Positions 16,862 through 25,311 of a DNA stretch of 64,000 nucleotides are shown here, piece after piece. The stretch is from Actinomycetes bacterium (GTDB lineage Bacteria; Actinomycetota; Acidimicrobiia; Acidimicrobiales; Acidimicrobiaceae): assembly GCA_021799035.1 (NCBI GenBank), contig JAJZBG010000008.1, positions 20,013 to 84,012 of the forward strand. The letters are read 5' to 3'. Each line of letters opens with the position of its first letter. The first letter of the stretch is position 1. Made by a program: the position numbers and the translations under genes. The notes under the pieces are model-generated. The model did no database searches and was not told the DNA's origin. It saw only the letters and a program-made list of their open reading frames with translations.

Positions 16862-17899
16862 GTGTCTACCAGTACACACGATGAAGTAGTTGTGAATCTC
16901 GGGGATCGAAGCTATTCGGTATATGTTGGCTCTGGCCTTTTGGATCGGATTGACTCGATCATTCCCGAAGGGGTGGGAAAGGTTGCAATCGTCACCCAAA
17001 AAAACATCGGAATTCTGCCGGAGCTGAAGTTGCCATCAAGGGTCTTCTACATCGGTGACGGGGAGCAGGCGAAATCGCTTTCGACGATCGGCGAACTGTG
17101 TAGTGGTTTCGCCCAAATGGGCATCAATCGAAAAGATCTGGTTCTTGCAATCGGAGGAGGCGTTGTCAGTGACACGGCTGGCTTTGCTGCCGCCTCGTTT
17201 CATCGTGGAGTCCGCTACGGCATTATCGCGACAACCTTGCTAGCCCAGGTGGATGCCGCAATTGGCGGCAAGACAGGCGTGAACATCCCTGAGGGCAAGA
17301 ATCTGGTTGGTGCATTCTGGCAACCGAGTTTTGTGATTTGCGAATTGTCAGCACTCTCTTCTCTGCCGGAGCGCGAAAGGCTTTGTGGATGCGGGGAGAT
17401 GGCAAAGTACGCATTCCTAGGTGCCGAGGAGCTCGATAAGCTGCCATTAGAGTCGCAGGTGGCCGCCTGCGTCCGGGTCAAAGCCTCCTTCGTTGAAAGT
17501 GACGAGAGGGAAGGTGATCGCAGGGCGCTGCTCAACTACGGCCATACGCTAGCGCATGCAATTGAGGCCGTTGGTTTCGAGGATCCCAGAATAGATCTCA
17601 AGCATGGTGAGGCAGTGGCCATCGGTCTGGTATTCGCGGCCTTGCTTGCGAAGAAGCTTGGCAGAATAGATCAGTCTCGCGTTGAATATCATCTTCGTGT
17701 AGTGAGGTCCTACGGTCTCAAAACGGTGCTTCCTGTTGACTTGGATCCGGATATGTTGATCGAGGCTATGTTCAAGGACAAGAAGTCCTTTGGAACGCTG
17801 ACGTTCGTGCTCGATGGCAACTCTGGTGTCGAGATCGTGCGCGATGTGGATGTTGCAATAGTGCGTGAGGTCCTTGGGGAGATGGGAAGTCTAGCCTGA
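16862..17899 (+). CDS. aroB: 3-dehydroquinate synthase
   Basis: This is an NAD- and metal-dependent enzyme converting DAHP to 3-dehydroquinate, about 345 residues. Visible motifs are LAIGGGVVSDTAGFAAASF (nucleotide binding), TTLLAQVDAAIGGKTGVN, the metal ligand E in CGEMAKYAFL, the metal ligand His in NYGHTLAHAIE, and LKHGEAVAIG. The start is set at GTG 16862 because AAAGG lies 6 nt upstream and the N-terminus then matches the family; a GTG at 16817 in frame would add 15 residues without a ribosome-binding site. It follows aroC and converges with nusB. Confidence 0.95.
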   Translation: MSTSTHDEVVVNLGDRSYSVYVGSGLLDRIDSIIPEGVGKVAIVTQKNIGILPELKLPSRVFYIGDGEQAKSLSTIGELCSGFAQMGINRKDLVLAIGGGVVSDTAGFAAASFHRGVRYGIIATTLLAQVDAAIGGKTGVNIPEGKNLVGAFWQPSFVICELSALSSLPERERLCGCGEMAKYAFLGAEELDKLPLESQVAACVRVKASFVESDEREGDRRALLNYGHTLAHAIEAVGFEDPRIDLKHGEAVAIGLVFAALLAKKLGRIDQSRVEYHLRVVRSYGLKTVLPVDLDPDMLIEAMFKDKKSFGTLTFVLDGNSGVEIVRDVDVAIVREVLGEMGSLA

Positions 17900-17952
17900 G
17901 ATCTGCTGAAAGGATTCTGCCTTCGCGTTTTGGCTGATTTGCAGCATCGTCA

Positions 17953-17978
17953 TGAAGCCACTCGAGGCCAAGGCTTCA
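17953..17978. terminator. Inverted repeat between convergent aroB and nusB
   Basis: TGAAGCC (17953-17959) and GGCTTCA (17972-17978) form a 7-bp stem with a 12-nt loop in the convergent gap. There is no T-run, so a terminator role is only inferred from location. Confidence 0.3.
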
Positions 17979-18043
17979 ATAGAGCCGCCTTCGTTGAGCA
18001 CAGACCTCCACAAGCTGATCATCTTGAGTATCACGCAATGAAC

Positions 18044-18541
18044 TCATGAAGAATGCCTGAGTTGTTTAGCAGCAGCGGAGAGAAGCCCGTTTATAAATTT
18101 TCCTGAGCTCTCGGTTGAGTACTTTTGTGCCAATTCTACAGCTTCTGAAAGGATGACTCCAGAGGGGACTTCGTCGCAGAAGAGGAGTTCATACATTCCA
18201 AGGCGCAGGATGGCATAGTCGAGAAGCGGCATCCGTGATGGATCCCAGTCCAGCGAAAGCCGTTTGATCTCGTTATTCAGCCTTTCCTCGTTCTCGCAGA
18301 TACCAAGAAATCGCTCTGTGACGAAGGGGTCCGGCCTCAACGTGAGGTCGTCGAGGATTTCTTGGGCTGAGCTATTCTTCATCTCCATTTCATAGAGCAG
18401 AGAGACTACCCTCTCGCGGCCTTCGCGCCTCGAGCTTATGGGCACAACCCAGTCTTCACTGTGCTCGTCGTCGCCGTCGTGGCGATCGTTAGAGTGGACC
18501 TGGTCAGACTCTTGTTCGAACTCGTCTTCCCGCCTAGGCAC
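18044..18541 (-). CDS. nusB: Transcription antitermination factor NusB
   Basis: This 165-residue protein is a NusB homologue, which with NusE (S10) binds boxA RNA in rRNA antitermination. The domain begins at about residue 38 ([19 protein letters not shown]) and includes [15 protein letters not shown] and [26 protein letters not shown]. The first ~35 residues are a strongly acidic extension rich in Asp/Glu/His. The GTG start at 18541 overlaps the efp stop by 8 bp, so the genes are translationally coupled, an order (efp-nusB) common in Gram-positive bacteria. Confidence 0.92.
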   Translation of the reverse strand: MPRREDEFEQESDQVHSNDRHDGDDEHSEDWVVPISSRREGRERVVSLLYEMEMKNSSAQEILDDLTLRPDPFVTERFLGICENEERLNNEIKRLSLDWDPSRMPLLDYAILRLGMYELLFCDEVPSGVILSEAVELAQKYSTESSGKFINGLLSAAAKQLRHSS

Positions 18542-19100
18542 GGGTTAGATACTCTCCGGTTCTAGTGTCGACCTTGATCTTCTCGCCCGTCTCTATAAAG
18601 AGGGGAACCTGAAGGACCAGACCTGTTTCAACTGTCGCCGGTTTTCTGGCACCCGAAACACGATCTCCTTGCACTCCTGGCTCGGTTTCCGTCACTGTGA
18701 GCTCTACTGCTGCCGGGAGTTCAACTGCTACGACTTCTCCTTCGTATTGACTGATGGTGGCGGAGTCTCCCTCTTTCAAGAAATTAGCAGCTGATCCGAG
18801 CGTACTTGGCTCTATCTGGATCTGATCGTAGGAGGTGGAGTCCATGAACACGTACTGGGCACCGTCCCTGTAAAGAAACTGCATATCTCGCTTCTCGATT
18901 ATTGCCTGATCCAGCTTCTCGTCCGCCCTGTACGTGCGTTCGATTACCGCTCCAGTTCGCAAGTTCTTGAGCTTGGTGCGCACAAATGCCCCACCTTTTC
19001 CTGGTTTGACATGCTGAAATTCAACCACCGTGAAAAGCCCGTCGGATAGGTCGAGCGTCATGCCGTTTTTTAGGTCATTTGTTGATGTTGATATTGCCAT
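18534..19100 (-). CDS. efp: Translation elongation factor P
   Basis: This 188-residue factor relieves ribosome stalling at polyproline. The three beta-barrel domains are seen from [16 protein letters not shown] to the C-terminal [22 protein letters not shown] and [20 protein letters not shown]. The tip loop is VKPGKGGAF with Lys35, the residue that is modified in some bacteria; no modification gene is seen here. ATG at 19100 has AAGGA just upstream; an upstream in-frame codon at 19127 adds nine residues without support. It is coupled to nusB and lies about 110 bp downstream of a Xaa-Pro peptidase. Confidence 0.96.
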   Translation of the reverse strand: MAISTSTNDLKNGMTLDLSDGLFTVVEFQHVKPGKGGAFVRTKLKNLRTGAVIERTYRADEKLDQAIIEKRDMQFLYRDGAQYVFMDSTSYDQIQIEPSTLGSAANFLKEGDSATISQYEGEVVAVELPAAVELTVTETEPGVQGDRVSGARKPATVETGLVLQVPLFIETGEKIKVDTRTGEYLTRA

Positions 19101-19210
19101 GAGATCCTTCCAGCAGGCTAAAGACAAAGCATTTTTGAACGCGGTTCACATTCTAACCATTTGTCCAGGCTGTACATTGCGCGCCAGTGCGCAGATTGCA
19201 GCCTTGTGAA

Positions 19211-20323
19211 TCAGTAGATCAAAGGCGATTTTGCGATGTTGGTGAGGCGCTCGCTGCCTGATTGTGATATTGCTATCGTGTCTTCGATTCTGACGCCCAT
19301 TTCGCCAGGCAGGTATACTCCGGGTTCGACAGTCATGACATCTCCAACGGACAAGGCAGATTTGTTATCTTTGTGTATCCAAGGTAATTCGTGTACTTCA
19401 AGCCCTACGCCATGTCCAGTGCTATGAGTGAAGAACTCGTCTAATCCGGCTTGGTGGAGAGAATCTCGGCATGCGTTGTCAACCTTTGACGCCGCCGTTC
19501 CAACGAGGGCTGTCGCCGAACCGGCAAGCTGCGACGCTTCGACAGCTTCGTAAACTCTCTTGAATTGTCGGGAAGGCGTGCTGCCTAAAAAGTAAGTCCT
19601 AGTGCAGTCTGAATGGTAACCGTCCCAGATTGCACCGAAGTCAACCACCACCGGGTCACCCTCGATGATTCTTTTATCTGTGGGCCGGGCATGTGGCATA
19701 GCGGAATGCGGTCCGGAAGCTACGATGGTGTCGAACGAAGGTCCTTGCGCGCCCAGCATCCGCATGTGAAACTCCAGTTCAGCTGCGAATTCGATTTCCG
19801 TCGGTTCGTCCTTGAGTCGCGGGAGAACCTTTTCGAGGGCCTGGTCCGCTATTTGGCATGCTCTTCGAATAGCGTCTATCTCGTTATCATCTTTGCACTG
19901 CCTTTGGGTTTCCACTTTGACCTCGCTGACCGCAATCGTCTTCTCGAGCGCGCTGGTCCAGGCATAGAACGAGGTAAGAGATGTGGAATCTCCTTCAATT
20001 GCTGTTTTTGAAGATTTCGCCGCGAAGAGCCTTGCCATTTCATACTGCCGCGATAGGTTGCCAATGACGATTTCAACCAGCGCACCGGACCCGGACTCGT
20101 TGACCTGTTGCTCGGATTGTTCCATGTAGCGCGAATCAGTGAAAAGAATGCCGGGGCTGTCGCTGGTGTAAGAAGCCGAGCTGATGATAAGAGATCCTGC
20201 AGAGCCGCTGAATCCTGTCAGATATCTTACGTTCAAAAGATTTGTGATGATCAGGACGTCTATGCCAGCTTCGTCCAGCCTTCTGCGGAGTTCGATGATG
20301 CGATGGTTTGTATTCATTTTCAA
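19211..20323 (-). CDS. pepP: Xaa-Pro aminopeptidase/dipeptidase (M24 family)
   Basis: This 370-residue metallopeptidase has an N-terminal creatinase-like domain (about 1-135) and a pita-bread M24 catalytic domain. The five metal ligands can be placed: Asp in VVVDFGAIW, Asp in SDCTRTY, His in STGHGVGLEVHE, Glu in TVEPGVY and Glu in RIEDTI. It removes residues next to proline. The start is TTG at 20323 with AGGA 5 nt upstream; ATG two codons later is also possible. Upstream of efp this is the common pepQ/ypdF-type arrangement. Aminopeptidase versus dipeptidase specificity cannot be told. Confidence 0.9.
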   Translation of the reverse strand: MKMNTNHRIIELRRRLDEAGIDVLIITNLLNVRYLTGFSGSAGSLIISSASYTSDSPGILFTDSRYMEQSEQQVNESGSGALVEIVIGNLSRQYEMARLFAAKSSKTAIEGDSTSLTSFYAWTSALEKTIAVSEVKVETQRQCKDDNEIDAIRRACQIADQALEKVLPRLKDEPTEIEFAAELEFHMRMLGAQGPSFDTIVASGPHSAMPHARPTDKRIIEGDPVVVDFGAIWDGYHSDCTRTYFLGSTPSRQFKRVYEAVEASQLAGSATALVGTAASKVDNACRDSLHQAGLDEFFTHSTGHGVGLEVHELPWIHKDNKSALSVGDVMTVEPGVYLPGEMGVRIEDTIAISQSGSERLTNIAKSPLIY

Positions 20324-20447
20324 CTTGATCCTGCTCGGAGCTTTCTTGATTGCTGGACTGATAGGGTGGAGTAAAATTCACGGTAAAGAAGTTGTGATTC
20401 GGGAAGTTTTCTCAGTTATTAGCCATTTTAGTAAATCTAAGATCTAG
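20295..20447 (+). CDS. Possible small single-pass membrane protein (50 codons)
   Basis: From ATG 20295 this frame encodes a short protein with one strongly hydrophobic stretch (about residues 4-24) followed by a basic hydrophilic tail. GGAG lies 4 nt before the first ATG and 7 nt before a second. It overlaps the first codons of the minus-strand peptidase gene. Small membrane proteins like this are easily missed, but chance hydrophobic frames also occur, so confidence is low. Confidence 0.3.
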   Translation: MMRWFVFIFNLILLGAFLIAGLIGWSKIHGKEVVIREVFSVISHFSKSKI

Positions 20448-20569
20448 ACAAAGGTGTTGCAAGCTCTTACAGCCCATTCAAGGGTAGTAGCAAGGGCTTG
20501 ACCTCATATTGCTAGATGCGACGGTGCAGACGCGGTGACGATGCTGGGGAAGATAATCGTTAGGTTTAT

Positions 20570-21475
20570 ATGAACTTAGTTGTAGGTACTGTAAGACGAC
20601 GAAGCGGGATCAGGGTGGTGGGTAGCTATGTCGCCCTGATGAAGCCTCGCATAATCGAACTTTTGTTGATAACTACGGTCCCAGCGATGATTGTCGCAAA
20701 GCAAGGGATACCAAGCGTGTGGCTTGTTCTCATGACGCTGGTTGGCGGTACCTTGTCTGCGGGTGGTGCCAACGCCGTTAATATGTGGGCCGACCGGGAT
20801 ATCGATTCAGTCATGAAGCGGACTCAGAAAAGACCGCTCGTGACTGGAGAAGTGAGTCCCACGGCTGCGCTGACATTCGCCGTGGCTCTTGAGGCTCTTG
20901 CATTTCTTGAGCTGTCATTGCTGGTAAATGTGTTGAGCGCTGTTCTGGCCCTGGCGGCAGCACTTTTTTACATCTTTGTCTACACACTCTGGCTCAAGAG
21001 GACGTCTTCACAAAACATAGTGATCGGCGGAGCGGCTGGTGCGGCCCCTGTTCTTGTAGGTTGGGCTGCCGTGACCCACTCACTCTCTTGGACACCAGTT
21101 GTGATGTTCATGATCATCTTCCTCTGGACACCCCCGCATTTCTGGGCTCTGGCTTTTCGATATAAGGATGATTACTCGCGAGCCAATGTTCCGATGCTTC
21201 CCTCGATTGCAAGCTCCAAAAGAACCGCTGGGGAGATAATCGTATATACCATCATTTTGTGGGGGGCTACCCTGGCTCTCGTCCCAACTGCCCATCTCGG
21301 CGCCATATATGGCGTGTCGGCTTTGGGGCTTGGCGCTGGATTTCTCGCTTATGCAATAAGTTTGTACAGAAACTGCTCTCCTAAGGTTGCAATGCGAGTA
21401 TTCAGCTATTCCATTTCGTATTTGACCCTGTTGTTCCTATCGATGGGAATCGACATTCTTGTCAGGCATCACTGA
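20570..21475 (+). CDS. ctaB: Protoheme IX farnesyltransferase (heme O synthase)
   Basis: This 301-residue polytopic membrane enzyme of the UbiA family transfers farnesyl to heme B to form heme O for cytochrome oxidase. The prenyl-diphosphate motif NMWADRDIDSVMKRTQKRPLV and the second motif YKDDYSRANVPML are typical, with about nine hydrophobic segments. The ATG at 20570 has AGG 6 nt upstream. The next gene, a TlpA-like thioredoxin, overlaps its 3' end by 17 bp, consistent with a role in respiratory cytochrome assembly. Confidence 0.95.
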   Translation: MNLVVGTVRRRSGIRVVGSYVALMKPRIIELLLITTVPAMIVAKQGIPSVWLVLMTLVGGTLSAGGANAVNMWADRDIDSVMKRTQKRPLVTGEVSPTAALTFAVALEALAFLELSLLVNVLSAVLALAAALFYIFVYTLWLKRTSSQNIVIGGAAGAAPVLVGWAAVTHSLSWTPVVMFMIIFLWTPPHFWALAFRYKDDYSRANVPMLPSIASSKRTAGEIIVYTIILWGATLALVPTAHLGAIYGVSALGLGAGFLAYAISLYRNCSPKVAMRVFSYSISYLTLLFLSMGIDILVRHH

Positions 21476-22076
21476 TCTTTTTCGCACGGGTCGCGTAGGT
21501 CGTTCAAAGACGAAAAGGCTCACCCTCCTGGGACTATTGGTTGCATTGGCGGCGATAATGGTCTATTCGGTTGTTCAGTCATTGAATGCGAGCACCGCTA
21601 TATCAGGACAGTCGCCTCTGGCTCAGGCGCTTAAAGTCACCGTTGGAGGACCTTTGTTGGGAAAGCCTGCGCCGGGCTTTGCTCTTCCAAACGTCCACTC
21701 AGATGCACGCAATATCAGCACGGCAAGCTTCAAGGGAAAGCCGCTAGTAATTAATTTCTTTGCTTCTTGGTGCGTGCCCTGCAAGACCGAGCTGCCAGAA
21801 TTTGCAGATCTTTCGAGAGCAGAAGCTGGAAAGGTTCAGTTTGTCGGCGTGGATGAGAATGACACAAGTTCAGGGGCGCTCTCACTCCTACAAAAGAGTG
21901 GAGTTCATTATCCTGCAGCGTTCGATCCCAGTGGGAAGCTGGAACAGCCGTATCATCTGATAGGGCTTCCAACCACGGTGTTCATTAATTCCAGGGGAGT
22001 TGTAGTCGCAATGGTGGCAGGCCAAATCAGCTCGAGCGCGTTGGCTGATTATGTTTCCAGCATTGCAATCAGCTGA
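21459..22076 (+). CDS. Membrane-anchored TlpA/ResA-type thioredoxin-like protein
   Basis: This 205-residue protein has an N-terminal membrane anchor (about 20-42) and an extracytoplasmic thioredoxin fold with the active site ASWCVPCKTELPEF (about 108-120) and the cis-Pro loop GLPTTVFIN. Such proteins reduce disulfides on the outer face of the membrane, for example in cytochrome c or oxidase assembly. The TTG start at 21459 lies within the last codons of ctaB, implying coupling. No other cytochrome maturation gene is adjacent, so its target is open. Confidence 0.87.
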   Translation: MSGITDLFRTGRVGRSKTKRLTLLGLLVALAAIMVYSVVQSLNASTAISGQSPLAQALKVTVGGPLLGKPAPGFALPNVHSDARNISTASFKGKPLVINFFASWCVPCKTELPEFADLSRAEAGKVQFVGVDENDTSSGALSLLQKSGVHYPAAFDPSGKLEQPYHLIGLPTTVFINSRGVVVAMVAGQISSSALADYVSSIAIS

Positions 22077-22097
22077 GCGCAATAGCTAGCGCGGGGC

Positions 22098-22111
22098 ACC
22101 ACACCTGTGGT
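22098..22111. terminator. Short palindrome between convergent thioredoxin and LCP genes
   Basis: ACCACA-CC-TGTGGT is a perfect 6-bp inverted repeat in the 57-bp convergent gap. It has no T-run; a bidirectional terminator role is only a possibility. Confidence 0.25.
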
Positions 22112-22133
22112 CGCCAGAAAATCGAGGTGGACG

Positions 22134-23675
22134 CTAGGCAATAGGAGTCACCTTTGCTCCTGCTGGACACGCTCTAGGATCCCATGGTTGAAGTGGCGTT
22201 ACAGATGCTGTGGCAGGAAGTGTAACCGGAGCCAAAGTTGTCGAGGTAGAGCCACCGGGAGTGCTGCTTGCGGTTGAGCTGGCCTGCGAGGTTGTTGTTG
22301 CCTGCGGCTTTGCGACCGTCACGGTAGTCCCGGTTACCAGCTCCACTGGAGCACCTGTCAATGTGGAGGACTCACCCATGATGATTGAGCCCGATAGGCT
22401 GTTGCGCAGCAGTTCCGCCTGCTGGAGATAGCCTGGCTTGTAATAGATGATTGTCTCAACATTCTTGCTTAGGATCTTGGCGTTTCCGGTCGAGCTTACA
22501 TTGAAGCCATCGGCTCTGAGCTCGCCAGCGACGGATGCCGCCTGTTGGTTGACTCCAGAGCCATTTAGAACCGAGATCTGAAAGCTGGATCCGTTCACTG
22601 TTGGCGCAGGAACATCCAGGTACTGGTTTATCACTGCTTGATCTTGCGGTTGAGCTGGGAAGACCACGTCTCCATAGTTGGCTCCATTGTAGGTGTAGTT
22701 GTTTACCAGGGCCACGGGTAGGGTGGCGGTGGGGATAGTGTTGGGATTCACGCTTCTGAACTCTGTAGCGAGCGAGATCATGTCACCTAGAGAGAATCCC
22801 GAGTCTACTTGCAGATCAGGGGTAACAGACGAGAGGATGGAGTTCAGTTTCAAAGGATTTGAAATCCCCTTCTGCTTAACGGCGGAAAACAGCACTCTCA
22901 TGAATTCGTGGTCACGGCGGATTCTGGACAGGTCTCCGAGTGGGTCCTCGATCCATTGACCAGAAGAGGTCTGGTACTCAAGGTGTCTTGCCCGGACCAC
23001 TGCTAATGCCTGGAATCCATTGAGATAATGACAACCCGTGTTTGGAACATTCAGTCCTGAGTAGGCATCTTTCACGGGGTAAGGGAAGTACATGTCGAGC
23101 CCACCAAGGGTCTGGACAATGCTTTGAAACGTATCGAAGTTGAGTTCGACGTAATGTGAGATGCTGATGCCTAAGTCCTGCTCTACCGTCTTGACCAACT
23201 GGCTGGGGCCAGCATTCAGTGAGGCATCAACTCTGTTCGATAGCGGGCTTCCCGGGATCGGCATGAACAAGTCTCGAGGTATTGACATAAGCGAGAGCGA
23301 GTGGGTCTTGGGGTTGACGTGAAGGATCATTGTGACATCGCTTCGGGCACCTCCCACTTGTTGGGCTGTGCCAAAAGCAGAGGCCTGTTTGCCATTTAGA
23401 GCGGCCCTGGAGTTTGAGCCGACAATGAGAATGTTGATGGGCTGACTCGAAGATGCCGGTTTCGTCAGATTTCCAACCGAGAGTTTCTTGATCTGGCCGT
23501 AGCGGTATCTTATGTACCCATACCCAGCGATGGCAACAACTAGCAGTATCCCGGCAAAGATGATTGCTATATTTCTGGCTCTCTTGGTGCGTGACCGCCG
23601 TCTGTAATGCCTCCGTCTTCTTGATTGGGCCTGTCGTGGACCGTTCTGTTCACTTGGCTCAACTGGAAAAGTCAT
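22134..23675 (-). CDS. LytR-CpsA-Psr (LCP) family cell wall glycopolymer ligase with LytR_C domain
   Basis: This 513-residue protein has a basic cytoplasmic N-terminus with several Arg, a single membrane anchor (about 35-56), an extracytoplasmic LCP catalytic domain (about 80-300; GARSDVTMILHVNPKTHSLSL, SIPRDLFM, LGGLDMYF, RIRRDHEFMR), a LytR_C domain (about 375-455; SVLNGSGVNQQAASVAGELRADGF), and a Ser/Thr-rich tail. LCP enzymes attach polymers such as arabinogalactan or teichoic-type chains to peptidoglycan. ATG at 23675 has AGGAG 11 nt upstream. It is divergent from the pyr operon. Confidence 0.92.
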   Translation of the reverse strand: MTFPVEPSEQNGPRQAQSRRRRHYRRRSRTKRARNIAIIFAGILLVVAIAGYGYIRYRYGQIKKLSVGNLTKPASSSQPINILIVGSNSRAALNGKQASAFGTAQQVGGARSDVTMILHVNPKTHSLSLMSIPRDLFMPIPGSPLSNRVDASLNAGPSQLVKTVEQDLGISISHYVELNFDTFQSIVQTLGGLDMYFPYPVKDAYSGLNVPNTGCHYLNGFQALAVVRARHLEYQTSSGQWIEDPLGDLSRIRRDHEFMRVLFSAVKQKGISNPLKLNSILSSVTPDLQVDSGFSLGDMISLATEFRSVNPNTIPTATLPVALVNNYTYNGANYGDVVFPAQPQDQAVINQYLDVPAPTVNGSSFQISVLNGSGVNQQAASVAGELRADGFNVSSTGNAKILSKNVETIIYYKPGYLQQAELLRNSLSGSIIMGESSTLTGAPVELVTGTTVTVAKPQATTTSQASSTASSTPGGSTSTTLAPVTLPATASVTPLQPWDPRACPAGAKVTPIA

Positions 23676-23772
23676 TCGAATATTTTCTCCTAAAAATGGA
23701 CGGTTTTTGTGTCACCGCCATGGCCAGCGCCGAGCACATGGGCTATAGACTAGTTGAGGCTAGTGCCGTCAA

Positions 23773-23792
23773 GTGAGTTCAGCGAGGCTCAT
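23773..23792 (+). promoter_or_regulatory. PyrR-binding loop in the pyrR 5' untranslated region
   Basis: AGTTCAGCGAGGCT at 23776-23789 fits the PyrR-binding consensus ARUCCNGNGAGGYU at all but one position (C to U, which keeps a U-G pair). Flanking bases 23773-23775 and 23790-23792 extend the stem, leaving the hexaloop CAGCGA. It ends 9 nt before the GGAGG of pyrR, so bound PyrR could block ribosome entry, as shown for mycobacteria. No terminator/antiterminator pair is evident, favouring translational control. Confidence 0.7.
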
Positions 23793-23810
23793 ACGGAATT
23801 AGGAGGGGAT

Positions 23811-24377
23811 TTGACGCCCGAAAACGGGTCAATTTCAGGCCGTTCTTATTCAGCTACGTCCGAGGTAATGACGAGTTCGGACGTGAGTCGTGTTCTCAGC
23901 CGGATAGCTCATGAAATCGTGGAGCGCAACAGAGGCTGTACTGAACTCATAGTTGTGGGTCTTCAGACCGGTGGCGTTTGGATAGCAGAGGAGTTATGCA
24001 AGCGCCTCTATGAGATATCTGACTTCTCGTGTATTCTGGCATCGCTTGATACATCTTTTTATCGAGACGATCACGCCATTAGACCCTTTGTGCGCAGCTC
24101 TTCTTCCGATGTCCTTTCGTCGGTTGATACGAAAACCGTTGTTCTTGTCGATGACGTTCTGTTCACCGGCAGGACCGTGCGTGCCGCGTTAGAGGCAATT
24201 CTCGATTTTGGACGCCCCACAGCCATTCAGCTTGCTGTGATGGTTGATCGCGGTCATAGAGAGCTTCCAATAAGACCTGATTACGTAGGGAAAAATTTGC
24301 CGACTTCAAGGAGCGAGATGGTTGAGGTAACTCGTGACGGTGTCAGAATTCTTAAAGAGGTAGGAAATGTCTCGTAG
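23811..24377 (+). CDS. pyrR: PyrR: bifunctional pyr operon regulator / uracil phosphoribosyltransferase
   Basis: This ~188-residue protein senses UMP/UTP and binds pyr mRNA, and also makes UMP from uracil and PRPP. The PRPP-binding motif TVVLVDDVLFTGRTVRAAL and LIVVGLQTGGVWIAEEL are present. The start is placed at TTG 23811, because GGAGG at 23802-23806 lies 4 nt before it and the PyrR-binding loop is then in the 5' UTR; the frame is open to 23754, and an internal ATG at 23868 would match the minimal domain. It is the first gene of the pyr operon and overlaps pyrB by 11 bp. Confidence 0.92.
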   Translation: MTPENGSISGRSYSATSEVMTSSDVSRVLSRIAHEIVERNRGCTELIVVGLQTGGVWIAEELCKRLYEISDFSCILASLDTSFYRDDHAIRPFVRSSSSDVLSSVDTKTVVLVDDVLFTGRTVRAALEAILDFGRPTAIQLAVMVDRGHRELPIRPDYVGKNLPTSRSEMVEVTRDGVRILKEVGNVS

Positions 24378-25311
24378 CCTGACCTCTATTGCCGATTTAT
24401 CTGATGATGATATTTCCCAATTGCTGGAGCTCTCAAGGATCTTCTTAGAGGTAAATCAGCGTGAGATTCCGAAGGTACCGGCACTTCGAGGCAAGACCGT
24501 TGCGACACTCTTCTTTGAGAACTCGACTAGGACGAGGTTATCGTTCGAGCTGGCGGCCACCAGGTTGTCGGCCGATGTCCTGACATTTACCCTGACAACC
24601 TCATCTGTGTCAAAGGGAGAGTCTTTGCGCGATACCGCGGAGACGATTGAATCGCTCGGAGCCGACCTGATTGTCATGAGGCATTTCTCGTCGGGATCAG
24701 TCCAGCTGGTGAGTTCTTGGCTCGAGATACCTCTGGTCAACGCCGGTGATGGAGCTCATGAGCACCCAACGCAGGCACTTCTCGATGCGTATGCGATTAT
24801 GGAACATTTCAATACCGGTAAAAGATTGGATGGAATCAGCGTCGCAATTGTGGGTGACGTCCTCCATTCCCGAGTGGCGCGATCAAACGTTCAGCTTTTG
24901 AGTCGTCTCGGTGCTCAGGTGACTTTGGTGGGTCCACCAGCTCTGATTCCACTTGATCTTTCACTGTGGCCGGCAAGAGCTACCAACTCTCTTGAAGATG
25001 TGCTGTCTGAGAGTGACGTCATCTACATGCTGAGAGTTCAGAGTGAAAGATTCACGGAGTCACTGATTCCTTCAATGAGCGAGTTCTCCCGGCTGTTTTC
25101 CTTGACGGCAGAACGCCTCGAAAGGACAAGGAAGGAGGCGGTGGTGATGCATCCTGGGCCAATCATCAGAGGGGTGGAAATCGCTGCCGAGGCCGCAGAT
25201 TCCTCACGCTCGCTGATTCGCACTCAGGTGACAACTGGAGTTGGGGTGAGAATGGCAGTTCTCTACTGGCTTCTCGGCGCAAATCAAGGACGTTTGGAGT
25301 CGATATGGTAG
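24367..25311 (+). CDS. pyrB: Aspartate carbamoyltransferase catalytic subunit
   Basis: This 314-residue enzyme condenses carbamoyl phosphate with aspartate. Visible are the carbamoyl-phosphate motif STRTRLSFE (about 53-61), GDGAHEHPTQALLDAY, VGDVLHSRVARSN and VMHPGPIIRGVEI. No regulatory pyrI is present, as is usual in Actinobacteria. ATG at 24367 has GAGGTAGG upstream inside pyrR. It overlaps pyrC by 7 bp, so translation along the operon is coupled. Confidence 0.97.
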   Translation: MSRSLTSIADLSDDDISQLLELSRIFLEVNQREIPKVPALRGKTVATLFFENSTRTRLSFELAATRLSADVLTFTLTTSSVSKGESLRDTAETIESLGADLIVMRHFSSGSVQLVSSWLEIPLVNAGDGAHEHPTQALLDAYAIMEHFNTGKRLDGISVAIVGDVLHSRVARSNVQLLSRLGAQVTLVGPPALIPLDLSLWPARATNSLEDVLSESDVIYMLRVQSERFTESLIPSMSEFSRLFSLTAERLERTRKEAVVMHPGPIIRGVEIAAEAADSSRSLIRTQVTTGVGVRMAVLYWLLGANQGRLESIW

